A DNA stretch of 64,000 nt from Haladaptatus litoreus. Its GTDB lineage: Archaea > Halobacteriota > Halobacteria > Halobacteriales > Haladaptataceae. The notes below the pieces were generated by a model. The model saw nothing but the letters and a program-made list of their open reading frames with translations, was not told the DNA's origin and searched no databases. The stretch's first letter is position 1, and each line of letters begins with the position of its first letter. The position numbers and the translations under genes were made by a program. The stretch covers positions 124,001 through 188,000 of the forward strand of contig NZ_FTNO01000006.1 of assembly GCF_900156425.1 (NCBI RefSeq), given 5' to 3'. Of this stretch, positions 23,620 to 33,530 are shown one piece after another.

Positions 23620-26486
23620 CGGCACCAAATGACCAACAGCAAGACCTCATCGATAGTATAGAGGGAATTCATGTGGTCGACGCTGGTGCTGGTACCGGAA
23701 AGACGTTCACTGTCACACGACGGTATGCAGGCATCATTGATCAGGATGACGTCGAACCGGAGGACGTCCTACTGGTGACGTTCACCAATAACGCTGCGAC
23801 CGAGATGAAAGACCGGATCGTATCCCAGTGTGAGTATGGGATGCGCGAATTCTCGGATGCACCCATCCAGACATTCCATAGCCTCTGTCACGACATTCTC
23901 ATGGAACACGGGTTCGAGGCCCCGACATTGCTTGGAATTGATGACCGCATTACCCAATCGACACGCATCATCGAGGACGAGACCGTAGAGCAGGGGCTCT
24001 TTCGGGAGTTCATTCGTCGTTTCATGGACGACCATCCCGAGCATGATGACTTCTTCCGCGCGATTACCGACCCAACTGAACTCCTCGGCCTCATCAACCA
24101 ACTCGCATCGAAAGGTGTGTTCCCAACTGCGGATGGTTGGTATCGGAATGGTGAACGCCATCTGGATGGGGACTTTGAGGCGTTCAAAAGCATGTTCGAT
24201 GAGCTGAACGAGCCACAAAACGATGGGAACAAGCAATCGCGACTCCGGTACAAACTCGGTCGATACGGACACGAGAAATGCTTTCTTCCGGAGGCTCCGA
24301 AAAAGGCCGAACTACGAGGGAGCCGTGGCACGAAACAAGTCCCAGCAGACGTTGCCCGAGAGGCCTTCGAAGAGGATCGCGAGGACCTCAAACAATTCGT
24401 CCACGATGTTTACTATGAGTATCTCTCGTTCGCTCTCGGTCGGAACTACCTGAACTTCGGATCCCTCCAGCTGTTCGCCTTCGTCCTCCTCTGTGAGGAT
24501 CACCAACTGCGAGAGACCATCGAGTTCGACTACGTGATGATCGACGAGTTCCAGGACTCCAGCGAAATTCAATTCAAACTTGCCCTCTTACTCGCCGGAA
24601 CACACAACCTCTGTGTGGTCGGTGATTGGAAACAGAGCATCTACTCGTTCCAATATGCTGCCGTCGAGAACATCACGCAGTTTGAATCCCGACTCAATCG
24701 CTTCGTCCGGGAGTTGAATGCCGACTACGAGCGCATCTCCTTTTCGACGAGTCCAATTAGGGAGATCGAACTCATCGAGAACTATCGCTCGACACAGTCG
24801 ATTCTCGACTTCTCCGAACAGAGTCTCGTCACACCTGCATCGAGTACGGATCGCATCGATACCGAGGCAGTCTACGACCGTGTCGTCTCCCTATCCTCGA
24901 ATGCAACGCATGAGAACTCCCAAATCGAAGCGATTCAGCACGAAGACGAGGAAGGAGCTGTTCTCACCAAGATTCAGGAGATTGTTGGTAACGAAGCCTA
25001 TCAGATCGAAGACGACGGTGAACTCCGACAGCCGGAGTACAAGGATATCGCCGTCCTCACGCGGACACGTGACTTCGGGCGAGAACTCCTCACTGTAGCT
25101 GAAGAGTATGACCTGCCGTTGGCCTACGAGGGCGGTATCGAACTGTTCCGCTCGGATCAAGCGAAGCTCCTCTTAGCGTGGCTTCGCATCCTCGAATCAG
25201 ACTCAAGACGTGGCTGGGCAGCCGTCCTTGAGGAAGCAGGCTACTCCTTAGAGGAGGTTCGACATATTCTGGGCCACGAAGCATACCCATCGAACATGCA
25301 GGCGTTCAGAGCGGAGTTGCAGACAATGGAGACGATTGGAGGGATTGCCGAGCGTGTCTTTTCTCAGTATGGATACAACGGCTCGTATGCTGATGTTCTT
25401 TTGACGACGATTCAGTCAGTTCACAACTCGACAATTCAGACACGAGGTGACCTAATTCGATTTATCGAGACTGGTATTGATGAGGGGAGCAGACACGATG
25501 TACATGCGATTGCTGGCGTGAATTCAGTGACTGTCCAGACGATTCACGCGGCAAAGGGGCTCGAACATCCCATCGTCATCCTCGCCAATATGAACTCTCG
25601 TCGATTCCCGCCCTCTGGTGGAAGTAGTAGTGCAATCACGTTCGACGATCCGATTGGGTTACGCCAACGGAAACAGTATGCTGACGATTACGGCTATCCC
25701 CATATCCACGACAACTGGCGGACTGACGTCCTCCGCAAATGCTTGCCGCGTGGCTATGATGAAGAGCGTCGGTTGCTCTACGTCGCAACGACCCGTTCGA
25801 AGAGTCATCTCGTCTTTTCAGCAGGCGAGAACCCGAACACGTTCCTCGAAGAGATTCCTGTGGATATGGAAGCGTATTCTCCAGATGTCCAGGAATTCCA
25901 TGACGGAGAGACGACACAATCTCATCTCCAGATTTCAATCCCAACTCCTGAGGGCCCAGTTGGCCACTCACCGCACTCGCTGATGAATGACGATGTGTTT
26001 GAGAAGGTAGAAGATGGTAGGGGTTCAGAGTTCGGAACACGGACACACGAATTCGCCGAGCGGTACGTACTTGGTGAAGCTGTGGAACCAGCGAACGACG
26101 ATGAGCGTCATATCAAACGCTTCATCGACTCATTAGATGGTGACCTGCGAGTTGAACAAGATGCCTATCTACCGCTGACTGTTGATAGCGAACGAATTAC
26201 CATTTATGGGATCGTTGATCTCGTCCATCTTCAACCCGAGACCGTGGATATCATCGACTTCAAAACAGATCGTAGTCGACTTGCCGAGTCAGAATATCGG
26301 AAGCAGTTGAGCATCTACTATCACGTACTCACAGAGTGGTTCCCAGAAAGAACCGTGACAGCGAGCATTTTCTACACAGCTAATGAACAGCAGGTTGAGA
26401 TTGACCCACTCTCGAAGAATGAGCTCTGTGATCTTGTAAAACTCGCAGAGAGGTCTACTACCGAATCAGCACCTATACTTGACTAA
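23616..26486 (+). CDS. AddA-like UvrD-family helicase-nuclease
   Basis: This 956-residue protein has a complete SF1A helicase core: Walker A VDAGAGTGKTFTV (21-33), TFTNNAATEMKDRI, IDEFQDSS near 308, VVGDWKQSIYSFQ, ENYRSTQSIL near 388, TIHAAKGLEHPIV near 641 and RRLLYVATTRSKSH near 718. A C-terminal RecB-type nuclease (about 800-956) carries GTRTHEFAERYV, YGIVDLVHL, DIIDFKTDR and EYRKQLSIYYH. The subunit architecture matches AddA. It is the second gene of the operon, overlapping AddB by ATGA. A truncated relic of a close paralogue lies at 51924-52962. Confidence 0.82.
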   Translation: MTAPNDQQQDLIDSIEGIHVVDAGAGTGKTFTVTRRYAGIIDQDDVEPEDVLLVTFTNNAATEMKDRIVSQCEYGMREFSDAPIQTFHSLCHDILMEHGFEAPTLLGIDDRITQSTRIIEDETVEQGLFREFIRRFMDDHPEHDDFFRAITDPTELLGLINQLASKGVFPTADGWYRNGERHLDGDFEAFKSMFDELNEPQNDGNKQSRLRYKLGRYGHEKCFLPEAPKKAELRGSRGTKQVPADVAREAFEEDREDLKQFVHDVYYEYLSFALGRNYLNFGSLQLFAFVLLCEDHQLRETIEFDYVMIDEFQDSSEIQFKLALLLAGTHNLCVVGDWKQSIYSFQYAAVENITQFESRLNRFVRELNADYERISFSTSPIREIELIENYRSTQSILDFSEQSLVTPASSTDRIDTEAVYDRVVSLSSNATHENSQIEAIQHEDEEGAVLTKIQEIVGNEAYQIEDDGELRQPEYKDIAVLTRTRDFGRELLTVAEEYDLPLAYEGGIELFRSDQAKLLLAWLRILESDSRRGWAAVLEEAGYSLEEVRHILGHEAYPSNMQAFRAELQTMETIGGIAERVFSQYGYNGSYADVLLTTIQSVHNSTIQTRGDLIRFIETGIDEGSRHDVHAIAGVNSVTVQTIHAAKGLEHPIVILANMNSRRFPPSGGSSSAITFDDPIGLRQRKQYADDYGYPHIHDNWRTDVLRKCLPRGYDEERRLLYVATTRSKSHLVFSAGENPNTFLEEIPVDMEAYSPDVQEFHDGETTQSHLQISIPTPEGPVGHSPHSLMNDDVFEKVEDGRGSEFGTRTHEFAERYVLGEAVEPANDDERHIKRFIDSLDGDLRVEQDAYLPLTVDSERITIYGIVDLVHLQPETVDIIDFKTDRSRLAESEYRKQLSIYYHVLTEWFPERTVTASIFYTANEQQVEIDPLSKNELCDLVKLAERSTTESAPILD

Positions 26487-26502
26487 CTGCCCGTACCGCG
26501 GG

Positions 26503-26790
26503 CTACTCGGTCTTTTCAACGTTCCCGCAGTTCCGGCAGCGCTTCATCCCGCCGTGGACGTCGCCGTAGTTGTGTTTGATGCCCGTGATGCACAGCACGT
26601 CCTGGAGGAGTCCCATACCAGACAAGTACCGCGGCCGCCGGATTACGGTTTTCCGTTCTGCTTGTGGAGCCACTACCCATTGAGCGGTCACGGCAGGAAA
26701 CTCGGACTCACGCATCGTCGTCAGAATATCGCCGTCAGTCGTTTCCTCTGTAAATTGACCACTCGTATCGCGTTCTCTCTCGCCTGTCAT
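26503..26790 (-). pseudogene. Chimeric relic: wHTH N-terminus plus zinc-finger tail
   Basis: From ATG 26790 the minus strand reads MTGERERDTSGQFTEETTDG, DILTTMRESEFPAVTAQWV: the start of a common haloarchaeal wHTH, sharing its core with the relic at 3906-4135. After WVV the sequence loses the domain and becomes PRYLSGMGLLQDVLCITGIK, then MKRCRNCGNVEKTE, which looks like the C-terminus of an unrelated small zinc protein. I read the locus as two gene remnants joined by deletion. Confidence 0.45.
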
Positions 26791-26877
26791 CGTAGCCATC
26801 AGTTCACAACACATGGTGGGCGTCGAAACCCCGTCGAGTGATGGTCGCTCGATGCCTTCCCACCGGGGAAAGCGACG

Positions 26878-26960
26878 AGTGTGAGTATCGGCGAGTCTGA
26901 GAGGGATTATGATGATAGTGAGAGCGAATTGCTCGAGCTCGTCAGTTCGCTCGTCTTTCT
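26878..26960 (+). pseudogene. Fragment of MNT-type nucleotidyltransferase gene
   Basis: The segment encodes GESERDYDDSESELLELVSS, matching the SNYDDGESELL and SDYDDNESELL segments of the relics at 11017 and 53586. Only about 25 codons remain, with no catalytic motif. The rest of the 26487-27151 gap shows nothing further that I can support. Confidence 0.45.
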
Positions 26961-27151
26961 CGATTACTTCTGTTTCCAATTTGGTTTAATGTGGAAGTGA
27001 GCAAGCTTGGCGCTATTGGGTGACTCTCATTTCCGTTTCACAGTTTGAAATATTTCTATAGTTGGAATTATTCCGACCAATAAGTATAATTTGTCTTGGT
27101 TCTTATTTGACTATCTATATATAGGATTTGACGTACATAGAGACCAACATC

Positions 27152-30100
27152 ATGACTACAACACCAGATAGAAACACACCGTTTGACAGTCAATCAACAG
27201 CTTGCGACACTTTTCCAGTCGACAGACGAACGCTCTTGAAAACTCTCGGGTTAAGTGTCACAACAAGCGTGGCAGGATGCAATGAAATACTTCATCCGAC
27301 AGGTGGGGCCAATGATGAGCACGTCCCATTCGATATCTGGAAAGAAGTTCAGATAGCACTTCGGACAAGCCCGGATCATTTGCCCGCTCGCGCAAACCAC
27401 TTGGTCACTAAGGGTGATCCCGAAGCACTCTTTCAGTTTGTGCGCGACGAAATTGTCACCTATCCGGACATGGTTGACCGGCTTAGCTACTCCGGAGATC
27501 AAATTCGGTGGGGCGTTCGTGGAACACTCCGTGGTGGAGCTGGGACACCTCGTGAAAAAGCCGAACTGTTAGCGACTTTGTATCGCCGTGCCGGCTGGGA
27601 AGCTGACATTCTAACCGGTGACGGACTACCAGACTCCGACCAGGTCAAGCGCCTGTTATGCCGGCCCGTTGACCGGCGCTTTGCCCCGGATATTGACAAC
27701 GCACAGATCGGAGAATGGCAAGATCGGCTGAAACAACCCAAAAAAGAAAGTTCTGCTATCGAAGCGATCGATAAAAATGGTGATGAGAGCAAGCACCTCG
27801 GCAAACGACTCTATGAACAACTCCCAGACGAGGATCTATCACCGCAAGAATTTGACTGGGACAGTGGAAATTTGCCAATCGTACGTGTCGTCATTGACGG
27901 AACGGAACACTACGCCGATCTGTTTGCACTTAACGCAGCATTCGGCGAAACTCGTGAGTCAATCGAACGGCTAGACGAGGCTCCTGAAGCGTCCGAGACG
28001 CTGCCAGTTGAGGTCACGCTCTCGGCCGCGACAGCTGATGATCCCGAGGAACCAGTTGATCTCGTTTCAGGTTCGTGGAGTGCCGATGAACTCGTTGGCC
28101 GCCAACTGCTTGTCCAGACCCTCCCAGGAATCGATCCGTTTGACCAACCGACTGTTACCTTCCAGGACGTCCAAACTTTCATCCCCGCATTAACGGTGCA
28201 GGGGATGGATCTCAATCAAGAGAAGATGGCTGGTCTCTCAGTGATGGGTGACGCAGTGACTCGCGCTGGCGATCAGCTTCACATCGAGGAGGACGGCACA
28301 GTACTCCGTAATGGTGAGCCATTCGTTGCGCCTGATGGAGGAACCGGGGCGACTGCCGTCTCTGAACTCAGGGTGAGTGCTGATAGCGGACGATTCCCCG
28401 AAATTCAGCTTAATGTGCATGCACTCGATGATGCAGGCGATCCAGTGGAAGGACTTCCTGCAATGGCGTTCGAAGTCGAAGACGGGAAAGACCCAGTTGG
28501 TGTCGCGGTGACGGCGAACGAACAGGCTCCACGCGTGCTGATTCTCTCTGATACTTCAATCAGTATGCCAAGCGAGTACCGTAATGAGGGCATGGAAGCA
28601 CTTGTAAAGACGCTCCGTGACAAAGTTGTTAGCGAGTATCCAAACGCAAAGGTCAAACAACAATATACCAGCTCAGATATTTGGACGTCACTCGGTAATA
28701 GTGCTGGCACTGACGCGAATCTTATCGTATACGCTACTGACGGTCATGTGAACGACGAACTCACTCCGGAAATCGAAACAGCACTCCGACAGGGACCACC
28801 TGCGGTAATGTTGAGTGTTACTGATGACCTCAAAGACGAAAATCTCCAGCAGATGGCGTCCCTCACCGACGGAACGCTGATTGCTGCGAGCGATCAGACC
28901 AACGCGAAAGACGCCATCATGGATTATCTTGAGACACTGGTCACTGACCTCCCGACCTACGTGTTAACCTATGGCTCTCCTGCACCCGAAGACGCATCGG
29001 GCAAGCGCCAGGTCTCCGTAGGTATCACTGATAGTAGGGCCAATGGAAGGGGTAGCTATCTGATTCCTGATTCCCCTGCACTCCCTCCCCATTTCGCTGG
29101 GCTCTATCTCACAGTAACTATCGGCAAACAGGAGGTCACACGAACCCTCGCCGGTTATGATCCTGTTCGACATAAAAATCAACCAGCCACACAGAAAATG
29201 GTTGACGAGGTCGCAGGCGCACTATTCGGAAACCATATGCTCGCATTCGAAGCCGCTGCACCATCATTTTCGGTCTGGTTCGACGACTTTCTCAGTGCAA
29301 AGCTCTCTGTGGCAGAGCTCGACAAAGTACTGCAGGACGGCGACAACAAAGCAGTACAACAGCAAAAGAGTGTAGGAATCGCGGCCCTGCCGCCAGAACT
29401 GTTCCAACTCGTGGCACCACTTCCAGACGCGGTCACTGATCAATCGCTCACCTTCCAAGATGGCCCTCGTGTGGTGTTACATCAACAGCGACCGGTCTTT
29501 GGCGCAGATCACATTGTTCGCCACGCCGATCTGTTACCCTTCTCGGGATTTGCCACAGCTGCCGACGATCCATCGGAGGCATTCCGTCTTACTCTTGAGC
29601 AGACTGCTCGATTAGCCATCGTTGAGAGCGCACTCTTTGAAACTAGTACGCGCTCGATGTTAGCAGGAGCCAGCCTCGGAGAGATTGGAGAGATAGACCG
29701 GGAGAAGTGGGATGATGAGAATTGGGACAAATGGGATCGGCTCCTTGATCCGTATTCTGGATCTGACTACCAGTTGTTACCTGAAAATGGGGCGTTCGAC
29801 TCCGTCTTCGGCGCGTTCTGGAATATTGATCAAAATACAGGTGAACTAATGGGTATTCTTGGGGATGGGAGTGGTGGCGGGACGGCAAAAGATGGTATCC
29901 GCAAGCAAATCAAGGCAATCGATCGAGTCGTTAGCATGTTGAATATTCTCGTGATAGGTTCTGGGGCAGCGGGGATCGTCACAGGACCTGGTGCGCTCGC
30001 TCTGGGGATTGTCGCAGCATATGGCCAGACGCTCGCCCGTCTCTATGGTGCTGCTGCACTTGCAATTGCCATTATGGACGCTTCCAAGGTCAACAAGCAA

Positions 30101-30235
30101 GTCGATGCAGCACTAGCATTACTAGTTTGCAATGTCGCGAAGAAAATTACTTACGCTCTAACCGGGGCATGGGTCATAGCGATGGCCGAAAACCTCCTCG
30201 GTCTCGGTGCTGGAAATCCACTCTCTTGCACATAG
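27152..30235 (+). CDS. Tat lipoprotein with transglutaminase-like and VWA-like regions
   Basis: This 1027-residue protein starts at ATG 27152 (an upstream TTG is possible). The N-terminus is VDRRTLLKTLGLSVTTSVAG followed by C, a Tat signal with lipobox, so the protein is exported folded and lipid-anchored. Residues about 90-165 resemble a transglutaminase-like fold (RGGAGTPREKAELLATLYRR, AGWEADIL) but with no Cys at the usual catalytic position. Residues about 445-600 resemble a von Willebrand A domain, with MIDAS-like DTSIS and ATDGH. The C-terminus (about 910-970) has hydrophobic, glycine-rich segments (SGAAGIVTGPGALALGIVAA) that may be membrane-associated. It is monocistronic. A surface adhesion or binding role is inferred; no enzyme activity is predicted. 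Confidence 0.7.
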   Translation: MTTTPDRNTPFDSQSTACDTFPVDRRTLLKTLGLSVTTSVAGCNEILHPTGGANDEHVPFDIWKEVQIALRTSPDHLPARANHLVTKGDPEALFQFVRDEIVTYPDMVDRLSYSGDQIRWGVRGTLRGGAGTPREKAELLATLYRRAGWEADILTGDGLPDSDQVKRLLCRPVDRRFAPDIDNAQIGEWQDRLKQPKKESSAIEAIDKNGDESKHLGKRLYEQLPDEDLSPQEFDWDSGNLPIVRVVIDGTEHYADLFALNAAFGETRESIERLDEAPEASETLPVEVTLSAATADDPEEPVDLVSGSWSADELVGRQLLVQTLPGIDPFDQPTVTFQDVQTFIPALTVQGMDLNQEKMAGLSVMGDAVTRAGDQLHIEEDGTVLRNGEPFVAPDGGTGATAVSELRVSADSGRFPEIQLNVHALDDAGDPVEGLPAMAFEVEDGKDPVGVAVTANEQAPRVLILSDTSISMPSEYRNEGMEALVKTLRDKVVSEYPNAKVKQQYTSSDIWTSLGNSAGTDANLIVYATDGHVNDELTPEIETALRQGPPAVMLSVTDDLKDENLQQMASLTDGTLIAASDQTNAKDAIMDYLETLVTDLPTYVLTYGSPAPEDASGKRQVSVGITDSRANGRGSYLIPDSPALPPHFAGLYLTVTIGKQEVTRTLAGYDPVRHKNQPATQKMVDEVAGALFGNHMLAFEAAAPSFSVWFDDFLSAKLSVAELDKVLQDGDNKAVQQQKSVGIAALPPELFQLVAPLPDAVTDQSLTFQDGPRVVLHQQRPVFGADHIVRHADLLPFSGFATAADDPSEAFRLTLEQTARLAIVESALFETSTRSMLAGASLGEIGEIDREKWDDENWDKWDRLLDPYSGSDYQLLPENGAFDSVFGAFWNIDQNTGELMGILGDGSGGGTAKDGIRKQIKAIDRVVSMLNILVIGSGAAGIVTGPGALALGIVAAYGQTLARLYGAAALAIAIMDASKVNKQVDAALALLVCNVAKKITYALTGAWVIAMAENLLGLGAGNPLSCT

Positions 30236-30633
30236 TGATGAGTCCAGCCTCTAAAACATCAGGATGTTAAATAGTTAAACACACATATACCTAACATGGG
30301 ATTCCCTTCCACGTTCTGCATAAGTGGTGTCACAGCAGAAAAGTCCATCTCTCCAATCGCATCCCGTTTGACATGTTCCGACAGGTTGAGATTAGTCCTG
30401 GTTCGGAAGCAACAGTCAGATGGAATAGTAGTTGATTCAGATCAGTAATTTATTTGTTGTCATCTCCAGGTTCTTGATTGAATAGTTCTACCAGGTATGT
30501 TGCCTACGTCATACCAGTGTACATGCGGTGCGATTCTCAAGTTCAAACAGAATCTTACGAGGGAACAAGGTGTGTTTATCCGACGTGGAAGTGTAAAAAC
30601 TGTGGAACGCCAGTTCCTGAACAAATATACGAA
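30236..30633. other. Gene-poor stretch between lipoprotein and LeuA-like relic
   Basis: No complete gene was seen. The minus strand has a short coding-like run near 30250-30400 (SEHVKRDAIGEMDFSAVTPL, then MQNVEGNPMLG) ending in a stop, possibly the tail of a lost gene. The plus strand from 30478 is open into the relic that follows but shows no family resemblance before 30634. Confidence 0.3.
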
Positions 30634-31110
30634 GTTGGCGTTAGGAAGGCAGATGCTAGTGGTGCCTCACTCAATGGACGAGCCAGCAATTCAGCTTTCA
30701 AAGAAATTATCGTCAGTGGAATCGTCGAACATAATACGTCGTTTGATGTTGCCGAGGACAAATTGATTCCAACGTGTCGGTCGGTTCTTGATATTCTCGA
30801 AGAATCGAATGCTCCTGCCCCGCGAAAAGCAATTCTCGGTTCGGAAGTAACAGAACACGAATCAGGAATACACACAGCGGTCATGCTTCAAGAACCAAGC
30901 GTTTTCGAACCATTTGACCCTCATGTATTCGGAGGTCGTCGAGAATTACTGTTTGGCAAGGGTACCGGTGCCTCGGGTCCCTCAACGCTGTTACCTCGTG
31001 CTAGTATTGAACCGACGAAGCAACGAATTAAACGCTTTCTTGAGCTCTTCGCGGATGAAGGTCTGATGAATGAAGATGAGGCGCTTGTGCTTGCACAATC
31101 GATCATGTGA
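30634..31110 (+). pseudogene. C-terminal relic of a LeuA/homocitrate-synthase-like gene
   Basis: From about 30634 the frame GVRKADASGASLNGRASNSA aligns position by position with GVGKIDVSVAGVGERAGNTA of the intact enzyme encoded at 31274. It continues through VLDILEESNAPAPRKAILGS, HESGIHTAVMLQEPSVFEPF and the helical C-terminus. The N-terminal TIM barrel, including the metal-binding HxH, is missing, so the product cannot be catalytic. The open frame reaches back to 30478, but that sequence is unrelated. It is a decayed tandem paralogue. Confidence 0.65.
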
Positions 31111-31273
31111 GCGCTATAGTTTTATTTTTAGTTAAATACAGGCGCTAAGCCCCTTTTGCAGTGATATATGACGAGTGAGGTTCTTCCCCGTCATTTTCTA
31201 AACTTATAATGAAATTTTCATTGGAATATCTGTTTCTCGGAAAGTCTATACGGTCTCTCCGACATCATATTGT

Positions 31274-32350
31274 ATGGAACTGTTAGACCTTACACTACGT
31301 GAGGGTGAGCAACGATCCGGATATACGTACACCACCGAGCAAAAAATAGCTGTAGCAGAAAATCTTTCAGAATTAGGTGTAGAATATATCCAGCTTGGGT
31401 TTCCAGTTGTTGACTCCCAGACAAAGGAAGTCTGTACTGATCTTGATATTACGGCAAAAACGACTGGTATTGCGCGTGCAATTCAAAGTGATATCGATGC
31501 AGCAGCAGATGCAGGAGTTGATGTTATTGACCTATTCGCCCCGACGAGCGATTTGCAGCGTACTCATATTCTTGGAGTCGGTAAAGAAGAACTACTCTCA
31601 CGTATCGAAGCCTCCCTTGATTACGCTCACGAGACTGGACGTGAGGTTCATTTCTCCGCAATGGACGGATTTCGAACAGAAATCGATTTCCTAAATGAAA
31701 TTATCGAGCGTGTGAACGCAGATTACATTACAATTGCCGATACCGTAGGATCCCAAACTCCTAAAATGGTCGAACAAACGCTCACTGGTCTGACTACTGA
31801 CTTGTCTGAGGTTGGGGTTCACTTTCATGATGACTTAGGCTTAGCAACAGCAAATGCACTTACAGCAAGTGATTGTGGTGTGGGTAAAATCGATGTGTCT
31901 GTTGCCGGCGTTGGAGAACGAGCAGGAAACACAGCACTTGAGGAGTACGTTATTGCCCAGTCTCGAGAAAGTGATCCTACCAAGCTTGGCGTCAACAAGA
32001 GTCAATTAATTTCTGCACTCGAATCAATTCTTGATATCCTTGATGAGGATATCGCACCACAGAAACCGATTTTAGGCAAGGGAGTATTCGAACATGAATC
32101 TGGCCTCCATACAGCTGCGATGCTAGATACTCCAGCAACATTCGAACCATTTGACCCTGCTGATTTTGGAGGACAACGGCACCTGCTATTCGGGCCATCA
32201 ACGGGAACAGGGGCAGCGAAGAAATTACTAGAACGAGCAAATCGGGATCCAACTGACAATCGAATTGAACTCCTTCTTACCGAACTCGACAGTCAAAATG
32301 AAGATCTTCAACTCGAAGAGGCTGTTGCCCTCGCAAAGGATATCAGATAA
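31274..32350 (+). CDS. LeuA/homocitrate-synthase family acyltransferase
   Basis: This 358-residue protein begins LLDLTLREGEQRSGYTYTTE, the R-E-GEQ signature of the HMGL-like family (isopropylmalate, citramalate and homocitrate synthases), which condense acetyl-CoA with a 2-oxo acid. The metal site is VHFHDDLGLATANAL near 187-201, and VAGVGERAGNTALEEYV near 215 is also typical. A short C-terminal domain (HESGLHTAAML) is present, but the longer regulatory domain of LeuA is absent, favouring homocitrate-synthase-type or catabolic relatives. The substrate cannot be fixed from sequence. Its end overlaps the convergent CoA-transferase gene by 8 nt, and the shared locus suggests CoA-ester metabolism of an imported compound. 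Confidence 0.7.
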   Translation: MELLDLTLREGEQRSGYTYTTEQKIAVAENLSELGVEYIQLGFPVVDSQTKEVCTDLDITAKTTGIARAIQSDIDAAADAGVDVIDLFAPTSDLQRTHILGVGKEELLSRIEASLDYAHETGREVHFSAMDGFRTEIDFLNEIIERVNADYITIADTVGSQTPKMVEQTLTGLTTDLSEVGVHFHDDLGLATANALTASDCGVGKIDVSVAGVGERAGNTALEEYVIAQSRESDPTKLGVNKSQLISALESILDILDEDIAPQKPILGKGVFEHESGLHTAAMLDTPATFEPFDPADFGGQRHLLFGPSTGTGAAKKLLERANRDPTDNRIELLLTELDSQNEDLQLEEAVALAKDIR

Positions 32351-33530
32351 TCTGATCCGACGCCAGTTGTTCGATTGTTTCTGCTGAATATCCGAACTTG
32401 GTGAGAATCGCGATCGTATTTTCTCCTAACTGTGGAGGATCTCGATTTTTTCCCTGCTGAAATCCAGTGCTTTGTGCTGGAAATCGAGGTACTTGAATCG
32501 CTTTTTCGTTCCCTTCTACAGTGTTTATTTCTGTGAGTGCATCAGTCATGTTTAGATGAGGATCGTCGACAACCTCTTGGAGGTTCTGCACCGGCGCCAC
32601 CGGGACGTTCACATCACGAAGTCGAGAAACAAGCTCCTCTCGATCGAACTGTTGAAATTCGGCCTGAAGTAATGTTACTAGCTCATCGTCATTTTGCCGT
32701 CGAGCCTCGATTGTAGCGAATCGGTCATCATCATCAAATGGAAGGTCAAATTCCGTGCAGAGCCATTTCCACTGACGTTCTGACGACGGTCCCACGAAAA
32801 CCCATTCCTCGTCCTGGGTTTGGAAAACATCATATGGCGACCAATTTGGGTGCCCTGCACCGAGAGAATCCGGGATATCGTCATAGGCTTGTGTATATGC
32901 TAACCAATAACCCATCAGCGCAACCGTACTTTCGAACAGGGGAACCGTGATATGCTGTCCCGAGGCTGTTGTATCTCGCTGTAGAAGTGCGCCAAGGATA
33001 GAGATTACGCCATACAGCGATGCAGCCATGTCAGCAATACTTGTTCCGGCACGGACGGGTGGTTGTCCAGGATTACCTGTCATACTCATTAGGCCACTCA
33101 TCGCCTCTGCAACCGGGTCAAGTGCTGGATAGTCCTCGTACGGTCCTGGATTAAAACCCTTAATGGAACAATAGATAAGCTGTTCATTGTGCTCTTTCAA
33201 ATCAGTATATCCGATGTTAAGTCGATCAGTCGTGCCCGGCCCGAAATTTTCAACAATAACGTCTGCTTGCTTAACGAGATCAATAAATACGGCATGCCCG
33301 CGATCGGCCTTTAGATTCAGCGTTAGACTCTTTTTATCACGGTTGACGTAGTTGAACGAGCTATTTCCAGTTGGGCTTGAGTCACGAACAGCATCTCCCC
33401 CATTTGGATTCTCGATTTTGATCACCTCTGCACCGAGATCGGCGAGTGTGAGCGTACAGAAGGGGCCTGCAACGATATGGCCCAGCTCAAGCACGGTAAT
33501 ATCAGACAGTGGCAACTTTTCGGTTGTCAT
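32343..33530 (-). CDS. CaiB/BaiF family (class III) CoA-transferase
   Basis: This 395-residue protein starts at ATG 33530, overlapping the ABC ATPase stop by ATGA; an upstream in-frame ATG at 33545 is less likely. It has class III CoA-transferase hallmarks: VLELGHIVAGPFCTLTLADL, GAEVIKIENPNGGD, YVNRDKKSLTLNL, DVIVENFGPGTTDRL and AGTSIADMAASLYG, whose D167 should be the acyl-carrying aspartate. These enzymes move CoA between carboxylic acids. As the last gene of an importer operon, it probably activates the imported acid or sugar acid as a CoA thioester. Confidence 0.85.
   Translation of the reverse strand: MTTEKLPLSDITVLELGHIVAGPFCTLTLADLGAEVIKIENPNGGDAVRDSSPTGNSSFNYVNRDKKSLTLNLKADRGHAVFIDLVKQADVIVENFGPGTTDRLNIGYTDLKEHNEQLIYCSIKGFNPGPYEDYPALDPVAEAMSGLMSMTGNPGQPPVRAGTSIADMAASLYGVISILGALLQRDTTASGQHITVPLFESTVALMGYWLAYTQAYDDIPDSLGAGHPNWSPYDVFQTQDEEWVFVGPSSERQWKWLCTEFDLPFDDDDRFATIEARRQNDDELVTLLQAEFQQFDREELVSRLRDVNVPVAPVQNLQEVVDDPHLNMTDALTEINTVEGNEKAIQVPRFPAQSTGFQQGKNRDPPQLGENTIAILTKFGYSAETIEQLASDQII

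Noticed and set aside
30478-30633. Extension of the LeuA-like relic upstream to 30478 as a separate zinc protein
   Set aside because: One CKNC pair is visible, but no second metal-binding pair, no family resemblance and no clear promoter.
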